From NCBI RefSeq assembly GCF_000317245.1, contig NZ_AJLJ01000494.1, positions 1-64,000 of the forward strand: a stretch of DNA of 64,000 nt. Reading direction: 5' to 3'. Source of the stretch: Fischerella muscicola SAG 1427-1 = PCC 73103 (lineage in GTDB: Bacteria; Cyanobacteriota; Cyanobacteriia; Cyanobacteriales; Nostocaceae). The stretch's first letter is position 1. Every line of letters starts with the position of its first letter. The notes under the pieces are model-generated. The model saw only the letters and a program-made list of their open reading frames with translations, did not search any database and had not been told where the DNA came from. Both the position numbers and the translations under genes were made by a program. Positions 1 to 8,223 of the stretch are shown here, piece by piece.

Positions 1-70
1 CTGTATATTAGGTATCTTAATCCTTGCAGTAATCCCTTCCTACTCGCCTTTAGATTTACTTTATAAATAG
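1..70 (+). CDS. C-terminal tail of a membrane protein (partial, enters from the left edge)
   Basis: Reading from base 2, 22 sense codons run to a TAG at 68-70. They encode a very hydrophobic stretch (CILGILILAVIPSY) followed by a short polar tail ending LDLLYK, which looks like a last membrane helix and its cytoplasmic end. The protein starts outside the window, so its family cannot be named. It lies 83 bp upstream of nadC on the same strand. The call rests only on composition and an open frame of 22 codons; chance is possible. Confidence 0.4.
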   Translation, partial: CILGILILAVIPSYSPLDLLYK

Positions 71-153
71 CCTCTGACACAACAAAGAACTCAAGGTTTG
101 TTGTGCAAAATAATTTAAATTAATTTAAATACTGTCGGCTTTTTGAGTTCAAA

Positions 154-1026
154 ATGAATATGGTAAGTTCAACTGCTGTACTACCTCCATTTATCGTACT
201 GGATCAACTTCTGCAAAACTGGTTATTAGAAGATATCGGTAGGGGCGATCGCACAACTCAATCTCTTTTAGGTGAAAATACAATTCAAGGACAAGCCCAT
301 TGGATAGCTAAAGCATCTGGGGTAATTGCTGGTTTACCAATAGCGGCGAGAGTTTTTCAGCTTTTAAATGAAAAGGTTGAGTTCACTATACATGCAGCTG
401 AAAGTGAATACTGTCAGCAAGGACAGGTAATAGCACAAATGTATGGCTCTTTAGATGCACTCTTGATGGGGGAACGAGTAGCACTGAATTTAGCAATGCG
501 TTTAAGTGGAATTGCCACCCTCACTCATCAATATACAGATAAGATCTCAGATTTAGATACTAAATTTGTCGATACGCGTAAAACTACACCAGGTTTAAGA
601 ATTTTGGAAAAGTATGCAACTCAAGTAGGAGGGGCGATTAATCATCGTATGGGATTGGATGATGCAGTCATGATCAAAGATAACCATATTGCAGCAGCTG
701 GAGGAATAAAACAAGCTATTGTTCAGATTCGAGAACGGATACCTTATCCATTGACGATAGAGGTAGAGACAGAAACTCTGGAACAGGTACAAGAAGCTCT
801 AAATAATAAAGCTGATATTATTATGTTGGACAATATGTCTCTAGATATGATGCGAGAGGCGGTGCAAATAATTCGTTCAGAAAATAGTAGGATCAAAATA
901 GAGGCTTCTGGTAACATTACCTTAGAGACTATTCGTGCTGTAGCAGAGACAGGTGTAGACTATATTTCTAGTAGTGCGCCAATTACGCAGTCAAAGTGGT
1001 TAGATTTGAGCATGAAGATTCAATGA
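154..1026 (+). CDS. nadC: Nicotinate-nucleotide pyrophosphorylase (quinolinate phosphoribosyltransferase)
   Basis: It converts quinolinate and PRPP to nicotinate mononucleotide, CO2 and pyrophosphate, the third step of de novo NAD synthesis in the cytosol. The 290-residue length is normal for the family. Visible signatures are RKTTPGLRILEKYA (about residues 143-156, quinolinate/PRPP pocket), GLDDAVMIKDNHI (about 167-179), IEVETETLEQ, IMLDNMS and the phosphate-binding barrel end IEASGNI (about 248). The ATG at 154 is followed by a second ATG at 160; either could start translation. No other NAD gene is adjacent, and the next gene on this strand begins about 200 bp downstream. Confidence 0.95.
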   Translation: MNMVSSTAVLPPFIVLDQLLQNWLLEDIGRGDRTTQSLLGENTIQGQAHWIAKASGVIAGLPIAARVFQLLNEKVEFTIHAAESEYCQQGQVIAQMYGSLDALLMGERVALNLAMRLSGIATLTHQYTDKISDLDTKFVDTRKTTPGLRILEKYATQVGGAINHRMGLDDAVMIKDNHIAAAGGIKQAIVQIRERIPYPLTIEVETETLEQVQEALNNKADIIMLDNMSLDMMREAVQIIRSENSRIKIEASGNITLETIRAVAETGVDYISSSAPITQSKWLDLSMKIQ

Positions 1027-1235
1027 TGTAGTTGGCAAATGAGCTTAGTATATTCATCAATGAAAAGACTAGCTATCCAAATTATATTTCCAGTTTATAA
1101 AACTAAAATAGAATTAATTCAGGTAATTGAACAAGTCTAACTAGAGATTATTTAAGATCTATCTTGAGATAATTTGATGTCAAAGCGATCGCAAGTAAGC
1201 TGCAATACAAGGTATTGTTTTACTTGCTAGCTTTT

Positions 1236-2534
1236 ATGATAGATATTTATATTATTGACCTGTTGATTATTGGTCTGTTGCTGCTATTTGTAACTCTAGG
1301 TTCAGGTTGGATTGCACGTTTACCTCTATCTTTTGCTCTGATTTATCTGGTGGTTGGTATTCTTCTGGGTCCTTACGGATTTGGACTGATTCAATTACGC
1401 CGTGATGATATTTTTAACGCTGAACTACTAGAACGTTTAACTGAATTTGTAGTAATTATTTCTGTTTTTAGTTGTGGTTTAAAAATTGTTCGTCCCATCA
1501 GTTGGAAATCTTGGAATCTTACAATACGCTTAATTGTATTATTAATGCCAATTTCCATTTTTGGGCTAGCGGTTGTAGGAAAATTTTTTTTAGGAATGAA
1601 TTGGGGGGAAGCAATTTTATTAGGATCAATTCTTGCACCTACTGACCCAGTGTTAGCTTCCGAAGTTCAGCTAACTGATACACGTGATCAAGATGAATTA
1701 CGTTTTGGTTTAACTTCCGAAGGTGGTTTAAATGATGCTTTAGCTTTTCCCTTTGTTTACTTTGGATTATATGCGTTAAAAGATAGCAATTGGAATAATT
1801 GGTTTAAATTCTGGATTAGTGTTGATCTCATTTGGGCTATTGCTACTGGCATTATTATGGGGTTTATTGTTGCTAAAGCAGTAGTATGGATTGATAAAAA
1901 AGTTCAAAAGTATCGTCGTGCAGATGAATTAATGGAAGATTTTATTGCTATTAGTACTATTTTATTAACTTATTCATTAACAGAAATAGTTAATGGTTAT
2001 GGTTTTTTAGCAGTATTTATAGCAGGATTAGTTGTGCAACGCAGTTACAATAATATAGATAAAACTTTAGCAAAATTGGAATTTATCGAAAGATTAGAAA
2101 AGCTTCTAGAAGTAGGAACAATTTTATTACTAGGTTCGATATTATTATTTAAGCCCATACTCAATTATGCTACCCAATCTTTATTAGTGATAGTGTTACT
2201 ATTCTTTATCATTCGACCTATAGGAGTCTGGTTAAGTACAATTGGTCATCGTTCACCATCTATGCGTCGCCGCTTCTTACATCCAGGAAGTCGTTGGCTA
2301 ATTGGTTGGTTTGGGATTCGTGGAGTTGGTTCTTTATATTATCTTGCTTATGCTTTTGGTAAGGGTTTAGAAGGTCAAATTGCTGAAAAAATTTCGTGGA
2401 TTACTTACACTACTATTGTTGTTTCTGTAATCGTTCATGGCGTTAGCGCCACTCCTTTAATGAATCTGTATGAACGCCATATTCAGGAAAGCAATCAAGT
2501 TAATCCATCTTCAACAATTGATGAATTTGAGTAA
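1236..2534 (+). CDS. Cation:proton antiporter, CPA1/NhaP-type
   Basis: This is an integral membrane exchanger, probably Na+(K+)/H+, of 432 residues. It is hydrophobic throughout with about 12 predicted membrane segments. The motif LAPTDPVLASEV and the helix SEGGLNDALAFPFVYF carry the Asp residues typical of the ion-binding site of CPA1 antiporters; GWFGIRGVGSLYYL near the C-terminus is also family-typical. The open frame extends back to a TTG at 1215, but the ATG at 1236 directly precedes the first hydrophobic helix and is preferred. The C-terminal cytoplasmic tail is short and has no regulatory domain. Substrate preference cannot be read from sequence. It is convergent with the ABC permease, 17 bp apart. 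Confidence 0.88.
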   Translation: MIDIYIIDLLIIGLLLLFVTLGSGWIARLPLSFALIYLVVGILLGPYGFGLIQLRRDDIFNAELLERLTEFVVIISVFSCGLKIVRPISWKSWNLTIRLIVLLMPISIFGLAVVGKFFLGMNWGEAILLGSILAPTDPVLASEVQLTDTRDQDELRFGLTSEGGLNDALAFPFVYFGLYALKDSNWNNWFKFWISVDLIWAIATGIIMGFIVAKAVVWIDKKVQKYRRADELMEDFIAISTILLTYSLTEIVNGYGFLAVFIAGLVVQRSYNNIDKTLAKLEFIERLEKLLEVGTILLLGSILLFKPILNYATQSLLVIVLLFFIIRPIGVWLSTIGHRSPSMRRRFLHPGSRWLIGWFGIRGVGSLYYLAYAFGKGLEGQIAEKISWITYTTIVVSVIVHGVSATPLMNLYERHIQESNQVNPSSTIDEFE

Positions 2535-2551
2535 TTTTTATTTCATCAAAT

Positions 2552-3577
2552 TCAATATCTAATTCTAGGATCTATATAGGCATTTAAAATATCAATCAAA
2601 ATGCTCGCACCCACAACAATCGCCCCGAAAAACACCATAATTCCCTGGACTGTGGGATAATCCCGCTCGGAAATTCCTTGATATAATCTATTTGCTAATC
2701 CTGGCCAAGAAAATGTTACTTCAGTCAAAATTGCTCCACCTAATAAAGAAGCAAAAGTTAATCCTAATACAGTAATGACCGGAATTAAAGCATTCTTAAA
2801 AGCATGAGAAAATAAAATTGTATTGTCAGGAATACCTCTAGCTCTAGCAGCTTCGACATAATCTGCTTGCATAGTTTGCTTTAAATTGACACGTACAATT
2901 CGCTCAAAAATACCACTGAGCAAAATTCCCAAAGTACAACAAGGAAGAATCAGATATTGGACAGCAGTAAAGAATTGTGTGAAGTTACCTTTTAAAAGAC
3001 TATCAATACTATATAGACCTGTAATAGTATCTGGTGCGGTAAGAGTTGCAGGATAGCGTGTTCCTAAAGGTAATATATCTAATTGGACAGCAAAAATTAA
3101 TTGTAATATCATGCCTGCCCAAAATATGGGGAGTGCATAGGTAATTATTCCAAATAATCTTCCTCCTACATCCAAAGGTGTACCAGGACGAGAAGCAGAA
3201 ATCATACCAACTACAATACCAACAATCAGAGCGATCGCAATACTGTATATTGCTAATTCTGCTGTAGCTGGGAAATATTGCCAAATAATATCCCAAACTT
3301 GTTGTCCGCGACTGGAAATAGATTTGCCCATATCAAGGCGCAGTAAATCGCCTACATACTTCAAGTACTGTAACCACAAAGGTAAATTTAAACCTAACTG
3401 TTTTCGCATTTCTTCTTTAACACTTTCTGGCGCCCGCGCACCCAAAATTGCATCAACGGGATCTCCAGGCGTTGCTCTGAGTAAAAGAAACACAATTGTG
3501 ATAATTGTCAACAGTTGAAGTGGAGCTAATAATAAACGAGTAGTTATGTAATATGTTAAAGCTTTAGAACGGGACAT
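2552..3577 (-). CDS. ABC transporter permease, DppB/OppB type (peptide/nickel family)
   Basis: This inner-membrane permease has 341 residues and about six membrane helices. Family marks are the N-terminal RATPGDPVDAILGARAP segment, the EAA loop YVEAARARGIPDNTILFSHAFKNALIPV that contacts the ATPase, and the C-terminal ISERDYPTVQGIMVF and LIDILNAYIDPRIRY. The open frame runs 27 codons further upstream to 3658, but that extension is translated from heptamer repeats, so the ATG at 3577 (protein start MSRSKALTYY) is chosen. No ATPase or second permease is adjacent. A peptide-binding lipoprotein encoded at 12841-14469 could be its partner, as scattered ABC genes are common in cyanobacteria; that pairing is inference. 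Confidence 0.9.
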   Translation of the reverse strand: MSRSKALTYYITTRLLLAPLQLLTIITIVFLLLRATPGDPVDAILGARAPESVKEEMRKQLGLNLPLWLQYLKYVGDLLRLDMGKSISSRGQQVWDIIWQYFPATAELAIYSIAIALIVGIVVGMISASRPGTPLDVGGRLFGIITYALPIFWAGMILQLIFAVQLDILPLGTRYPATLTAPDTITGLYSIDSLLKGNFTQFFTAVQYLILPCCTLGILLSGIFERIVRVNLKQTMQADYVEAARARGIPDNTILFSHAFKNALIPVITVLGLTFASLLGGAILTEVTFSWPGLANRLYQGISERDYPTVQGIMVFFGAIVVGASILIDILNAYIDPRIRY

Positions 3578-3580
3578 AAT

Positions 3581-3620
3581 AATTTTGGTAATTGGTAATT
3601 GGTAATGGGTAATTGTAATG
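3581..3620. repeat. Heptameric short tandem repeat (STRR), taattgg-type
   Basis: About five degenerate copies of a 7-bp unit (taattgg and variants) lie directly upstream of the permease start. STRRs of this kind are common in filamentous cyanobacteria. The repeat keeps the permease frame open upstream and would mislead start prediction. Confidence 0.75.
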
Positions 3621-3660
3621 TTCCAAGTATGAAAGTACAATAGCTTGGGAGTGATCAACT

Positions 3661-4641
3661 ATGAGATTTTATAAGCATTTAGCTACTGTTGGACTAACAA
3701 TAGCTACATTAATAGCGATCGCATTTATTCATACATTTGCTTTGGCATTCCCAGAACACGAAGTTGATGCAATTGCGTCCCAGACTACTGTATTAATTGC
3801 ACCAGCCTTACAAGAAGGGGATATAAAAGCACGCAGAGAGTGGGACCCCGGTTCTGGGGTGGTTGTAGCACGCAAAGGTAAAACTTATTACGCACTCACA
3901 GCACTTCATCTTGTGCAAACTAAAGGATTTTATGGAATACGCACGAGTGACGGACAAATACACTTAGTAGAACATAACGAAGATAATACCAGTATTCAAG
4001 CTTTAGGAAGGGAAGAGGGAGAACTAAGAACAAAAGTCAAAGGTTTGGATTTAGCTTTGGTTAAATTTGAGAGTGAACACAACTATCCTGTTGCTTCTTT
4101 AGGAAATTCTGAGAAACTTAGAAGCAAAGATGTATTATATGTTTCTGGTTGGCCCGTACCCCAAAATCAAACTCCTCGGCGGGAAAGAATTACAGAAGTT
4201 ACATCATTAAATCAAATTAACTCTCAACCTCATACTGAAGGCGGCTACAGTTTAGCTTACAACGTTCAAACCCGTCAGGGGATGGATGGAGGTCCGGTAT
4301 TTAATCCAGATGGGAAAGTTGTTGCTATTCACCAAAGCGATCGCTCAAATGAACATGGATATTGTCTTGAGCCAAAACTAAGTGGAAATAATAGTTGTGG
4401 TCTGCAAATAAGTCATATATTACAAGCGCTCGAAGCAGAGGACATACGCTTAAGCTTTGATCGTAGCCCGATAGATCCAAAACTGATTGCACAAGGAATA
4501 GAAAACAAATCAAAATCAGATGTAATTCCAGATGTTTACAAGTTATTTACCTTTGATTTAGATGCAATGTTAAGAAATAAGCCTTCTTTAGGATGTGGCA
4601 GTCTACTATTAGGGGATAAATGTCCAAGCCAACCGATGTAA
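3661..4641 (+). CDS. Secreted trypsin-like serine protease homologue with Asp in place of the catalytic Ser
   Basis: The 326-residue protein has an N-terminal signal peptide (hydrophobic to about residue 29, LALA before the likely cleavage site) and a trypsin/DegP-like double-barrel domain. His83 (TALHLV) and Asp130 (GLDLALVKF) match the catalytic positions. The nucleophile motif reads GMDGGPVFN, with Asp209 (codon gat at 4285) where its two neighbours have Ser in GMSGGP. As read, it should lack normal serine-protease activity and may bind substrate or regulate its paralogues. The C-terminus carries CGSLLLGDKC, a two-Cys tail. It is first of four same-strand secreted-protein genes, 131 bp before the COP23 gene. 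Confidence 0.82.
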   Translation: MRFYKHLATVGLTIATLIAIAFIHTFALAFPEHEVDAIASQTTVLIAPALQEGDIKARREWDPGSGVVVARKGKTYYALTALHLVQTKGFYGIRTSDGQIHLVEHNEDNTSIQALGREEGELRTKVKGLDLALVKFESEHNYPVASLGNSEKLRSKDVLYVSGWPVPQNQTPRRERITEVTSLNQINSQPHTEGGYSLAYNVQTRQGMDGGPVFNPDGKVVAIHQSDRSNEHGYCLEPKLSGNNSCGLQISHILQALEAEDIRLSFDRSPIDPKLIAQGIENKSKSDVIPDVYKLFTFDLDAMLRNKPSLGCGSLLLGDKCPSQPM

Positions 4642-4772
4642 AAGTAAAAAAACAACATCTTGGACAAGTTTTATGAAGAAAATTAACAAAAACGAATGTT
4701 TTTCCTAAAATAATAGTAAGAGTTCTGAATTCATACTCAAATAAGAATTATGCTGATTATATTTAGGATGAA

Positions 4773-5354
4773 ATGAACATGAAATTCAGTTTATTTGCCC
4801 AAGTCCTAAGTGCAATAGCAATCACACTAAGTTCTACTGCAATTAATGTTCAACCCAGTTCTGCTCAAAGAACTAAGTTTTTCTGTGGGATGAGCAGAGG
4901 TAATCCAGCAACAATCGTTAACACTAATAAGGGAAATAAACCCATAATTAGCTGGGTTGATACGGCTTTCCCACCACCTTGGACACCTTGGCAACGTTGT
5001 GAGGCAATATCTGATCGATTCAATCGGTTTTATGAAAACGGCACACTAAAGTTTATCAGAGCAGGGGAACTTAAGCGTCAACCTGTATTGTGTGTTGCTA
5101 GTTACAGTGGTGGTCCTTGTTTACCTGATGGAGTATTAGTCACTCTTAAACCAGGAACAAGCCCTCAGCTTGTTCTATCTCGATTGCTGAATAAATCGGT
5201 TGGTGGTGGTGGCAGAATTATTGAACTGACAGATAACAACAATAACATGATTTCTAATGTCGATAATGCCTCCTATCTTGATGTAAACAAGCTGATTGAT
5301 GAGGAAAATAAATTAGGAGAATGCTCATCTGGACAACCAATGTGGGAATGTTGA
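4773..5354 (+). CDS. COP23-domain secreted protein
   Basis: This 193-residue protein has a signal peptide (cleavage expected near SSAQ, residue 32) followed by a domain resembling the cyanobacterial COP23 (circadian oscillating protein, 23 kDa) family: FFCGMSRGNPATIV, a Trp/Pro-rich WTPWQRCEAISDRFNRFY, then PVLCVA and CLPDGVLVTL. COP23 was described as a membrane-associated protein whose synthesis oscillates daily; its molecular role is not known. Two ATGs (4773, 4779) are possible starts. The tail CSSGQPMWEC is a Cys-x8-Cys pair like that of the upstream protease homologue. It lies 23 bp before the next protease gene and is likely cotranscribed with it. Confidence 0.82.
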   Translation: MNMKFSLFAQVLSAIAITLSSTAINVQPSSAQRTKFFCGMSRGNPATIVNTNKGNKPIISWVDTAFPPPWTPWQRCEAISDRFNRFYENGTLKFIRAGELKRQPVLCVASYSGGPCLPDGVLVTLKPGTSPQLVLSRLLNKSVGGGGRIIELTDNNNNMISNVDNASYLDVNKLIDEENKLGECSSGQPMWEC

Positions 5355-5377
5355 GGAGATCGTACAGGTAAACCAAC

Positions 5378-6265
5378 ATGGATTGGCGCTTATTTATTAT
5401 GGTTGCCTGTATTGGGGGTTTATCAATTTTGTTACCAGTATTAGCACCACTAAGTTCTAAAGTTATAGTTGAACAACCCTCAAGTCAAGCTTCGACAAAG
5501 GAACTACAGCATTTAGCTCAGTCTATTACAGTCAAGGTACTTGCAGGGGGCTTTTTAGGTTCTGGGATTCTGATTCAAGAACAAGGTTCTGTTTATACAG
5601 TGGTGACAAATGCCCACGTACTGATTTCGGGAGATCCTCCTTATAGAATTCAAACACCCGACGGTCACGTGTATGAAGCTAAACTTCCCAATCAAGCACA
5701 GAAATTAGATGCTACTTCTTTGAAAAGTAAAGATTTAGCGGCTTTACAGTTTTACAGTCCTAATACCAGATATGTTGTAGCATCCCTTGGCTTGGCATCA
5801 GATTTAAGTGTGGGGAATCAAGTTTTTGCCGCCGGATTTCCATTTAATTATGAAGGAACTCAAGATGTAGGTTTTGTTTTCAAAACAGGTAAAGTTTCCT
5901 GGGTTTTAGACAAAGCGTTAGAAGGTGGCTATCGTATTGGGTATACCAATGATATTCAAAAAGGCATGAGTGGAGGGCCTTTACTAAATCAGCAAGGAAA
6001 GGTAGTAGCTATTAATGGTATACATGCGGAACCGCTTTGGGGTGAGCCTTATACTTATCAAGATGGAACCGAGCCAGAAGCATCCCTACGAAAACGAATG
6101 AGTAAATATAGCTGGGGTATTCCGATTGAAACCTTTGTGGAATTAGTGTCACCATCTTTTGGAGATTGTAACTACAGATTTTCATTCACATACAAATGCG
6201 ATCACAAGCTAGTGCAGAAGCAGCAGACAGTTCTACCTGTTAGTTTGCTCAAAAGTTTTAGTTAG
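5378..6265 (+). CDS. Trypsin-like serine protease, secreted or membrane-anchored
   Basis: The 295-residue protein has an N-terminal hydrophobic segment (residues 5-25) acting as signal peptide or anchor, then a trypsin-like domain. The triad is intact: His80 in TNAHVLI, Asp119 in SKDLAALQF and Ser198 in KGMSGGPLLN. There is no PDZ domain, so it is not a classical DegP/HtrA. The C-terminus has CNYRFSFTYKC, again a closely spaced Cys pair. It follows the COP23 gene by 23 bp and precedes the protease-TPR gene by 17 bp, so an operon is likely. It probably acts in the periplasm or at the outer membrane; the substrate is unknown. Confidence 0.87.
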   Translation: MDWRLFIMVACIGGLSILLPVLAPLSSKVIVEQPSSQASTKELQHLAQSITVKVLAGGFLGSGILIQEQGSVYTVVTNAHVLISGDPPYRIQTPDGHVYEAKLPNQAQKLDATSLKSKDLAALQFYSPNTRYVVASLGLASDLSVGNQVFAAGFPFNYEGTQDVGFVFKTGKVSWVLDKALEGGYRIGYTNDIQKGMSGGPLLNQQGKVVAINGIHAEPLWGEPYTYQDGTEPEASLRKRMSKYSWGIPIETFVELVSPSFGDCNYRFSFTYKCDHKLVQKQQTVLPVSLLKSFS

Positions 6266-6282
6266 ATAGCAGATTCTTAAAG

Positions 6283-7968
6283 ATGAAGTGTTCTTATGCT
6301 TTTCCAGCAGCGCTATTTGGTGCGGCAGTCGTTGTTATACAGCCTCAACTCACCGTAGCATTATCTTCCAAGCAAGTCAGCGATATAGCTAAACAATTTA
6401 CAGTTCGTATAGATGGAGAAGGTATCGGCTCTGGGATAATTTTTGAACGCAAAGGGGATAGATATTTTGTTCTCACTAATCGTCATGTTGTTTACAGAGA
6501 TGGGAGATACGAAATTCTCGCACCAGATGGCGATCGCTATCCAGTTTACTATAGCCAAGAATTGCCCGGTTTAGATTTGGCAGTATTAGAGTTCATCAGT
6601 CAAAAAGATTACAGCACTGCCAAGTTTGGTAACTCTGATCAGTTAACAGAGGGAATAACTGTTTATGCAGTAGGTTGGGCTAAAATACCAGGTTTGGATC
6701 AACCCAGTTATCAGTTTACTAAAGGAGACATTCGCAGTCGTTTGCAAAAACCAGACGAAGGTTATGCGCTAGTTTATGATAACGAAGCAATACCAGGGAT
6801 GAGTGGTGGCCCTTTACTCGATGAAAATGGTTTGGTAGTAGGTATTAATGGGCGAGCCACGACTCCCGAAGGCTCCACAGGGACTGTTTTGCGATTGGGA
6901 ATTCCTATCAATGTATTTGTAGCTGCCAAAGGCAATTTGAGAACGCCAGCAATCACCCAAGAATCAACTAACACTCAACAACCAAATAACACTCAACAAC
7001 AAACTAACACTCAACAACAAACTAACACCCAGCAACCAACCAGAATTGCAACGCGGACTGGCAAACAACAACCAAGTGCCGAAAGTTTGATCAGCTTAGG
7101 GGGAGCGGAAGCTCAAAAAGGAGACTATCAAGGAGCTATTGCTGCCTATAAACAAGCTTTACAGATAAATCCGAGTCATCCTGATGCTTACTTTCAAAGG
7201 GCTGTTGCTTACTATGATCTCAAGAATTATCAAGCAGCATTTGAGGATTTAAACCAAGTAGTTCGCCTAACTCCCAATAGTCCTGTTGCTTACATGAATC
7301 GGGGTTTAACTCAGGATCTCTTGCAAAGAAATCAGGAAGCTATTAAAGATTACAGTAAAGCTATTAGCCTTAATCCTAATTATGCAGCAGCTTACTTAAA
7401 CCGAGGAGCGATCAAAAATGAACTCCAAGATTATCAAGGTGGACTATCTGATTTAAATCAAGCAATTAATCTTAAGGCTGACTATGCTCTTGCTTACTTA
7501 AATCGGGGTGATTCTTATATTGGTCTCAAAGATTATAAAAGAGCGATCGCGGATTTAGACGAAGCTATTAAACTGCAACCTAATAATGCTCTTGCCTACT
7601 CCAGACGGGGTTTTGCCTACAGACAACTCCAGGATTATAAAAAAGCAGCATTGGATTACAATATGGCGATCGGCATCCGACCAGACTTAGCCTCTGCTTA
7701 TTTTGGCAGAGCTTTTGTCCGTCGCAGATTGCAAGATCAGCAAGGCGCCCTTGCTGATTACAGTAAGATCATTAGTATTAGTCCAAAATTTGCAGAAGCT
7801 TACTACAATCGTGGTTTGATTTATCGTGATTTAGGAGACAATCAAAAAGCTATTATAGATTTTCAAAAAGCAGCCAATCTATATCAACAACAAAGAAAAA
7901 GCGAGTATTACCAAGACGCTCTTCAAAGAATTAGAGAACTAGAAACTCAAAAGGCAGTTAAAAATTAA
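6283..7968 (+). CDS. Secreted trypsin-like serine protease fused to TPR repeats
   Basis: The 561-residue protein has a signal peptide (about 1-28), a trypsin-like domain (about 30-215), a low-complexity NTQQQT linker (about 226-250) and about eight tetratricopeptide repeats (about 268-545). The triad is complete: His68 (TNRHVVY), Asp98 (GLDLAVLEF), Ser174 (PGMSGGPLLD). The TPRs carry repeated cores such as AYLNRG and D/N-P at helix ends. The TPR half probably brings partner or substrate proteins to the protease in the periplasm. It is last in the cluster. The linker is encoded by near-perfect 18-bp tandem repeats that could vary in number. Confidence 0.9.
   Translation: MKCSYAFPAALFGAAVVVIQPQLTVALSSKQVSDIAKQFTVRIDGEGIGSGIIFERKGDRYFVLTNRHVVYRDGRYEILAPDGDRYPVYYSQELPGLDLAVLEFISQKDYSTAKFGNSDQLTEGITVYAVGWAKIPGLDQPSYQFTKGDIRSRLQKPDEGYALVYDNEAIPGMSGGPLLDENGLVVGINGRATTPEGSTGTVLRLGIPINVFVAAKGNLRTPAITQESTNTQQPNNTQQQTNTQQQTNTQQPTRIATRTGKQQPSAESLISLGGAEAQKGDYQGAIAAYKQALQINPSHPDAYFQRAVAYYDLKNYQAAFEDLNQVVRLTPNSPVAYMNRGLTQDLLQRNQEAIKDYSKAISLNPNYAAAYLNRGAIKNELQDYQGGLSDLNQAINLKADYALAYLNRGDSYIGLKDYKRAIADLDEAIKLQPNNALAYSRRGFAYRQLQDYKKAALDYNMAIGIRPDLASAYFGRAFVRRRLQDQQGALADYSKIISISPKFAEAYYNRGLIYRDLGDNQKAIIDFQKAANLYQQQRKSEYYQDALQRIRELETQKAVKN
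6958..7041 (+). repeat. 18-bp tandem repeat encoding the NTQQQT linker
   Basis: Four to five copies of an 18-bp unit (aacactcaacaacaaact type) encode Asn/Thr/Gln repeats between the protease and TPR domains. The unit is a multiple of three, so copy-number change would alter only linker length. Confidence 0.75.
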
Positions 7969-8223
7969 AAAACAAAAAGCAAAAATATCCTGATTCTTTG
8001 ATAAATAATCAATATTAATACCGTTTCACAAAAATCTTGATACACACTGGATTTACTGCATCTCTGGACACCCCTCACTCATGTCTTTTATATCATCAAA
8101 AAAGTGAAATGGGATTAAGTGGTTGGGCAAAATTAAAGTTATGGGCGGAGGTAAAGGAGTAGAAAACAGGTAAATTTTAGGTACTAATATTAACTTTCAG
8201 TTTCTTCAATTGCTCTCCAATAA

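Noticed and set aside
8018..8117. Imperfect inverted repeat accgtttcac / gtgaaatggg, possible MITE
   Set aside because: Arms are short and mismatched, there are no target duplications, and no second copy was seen in this window.
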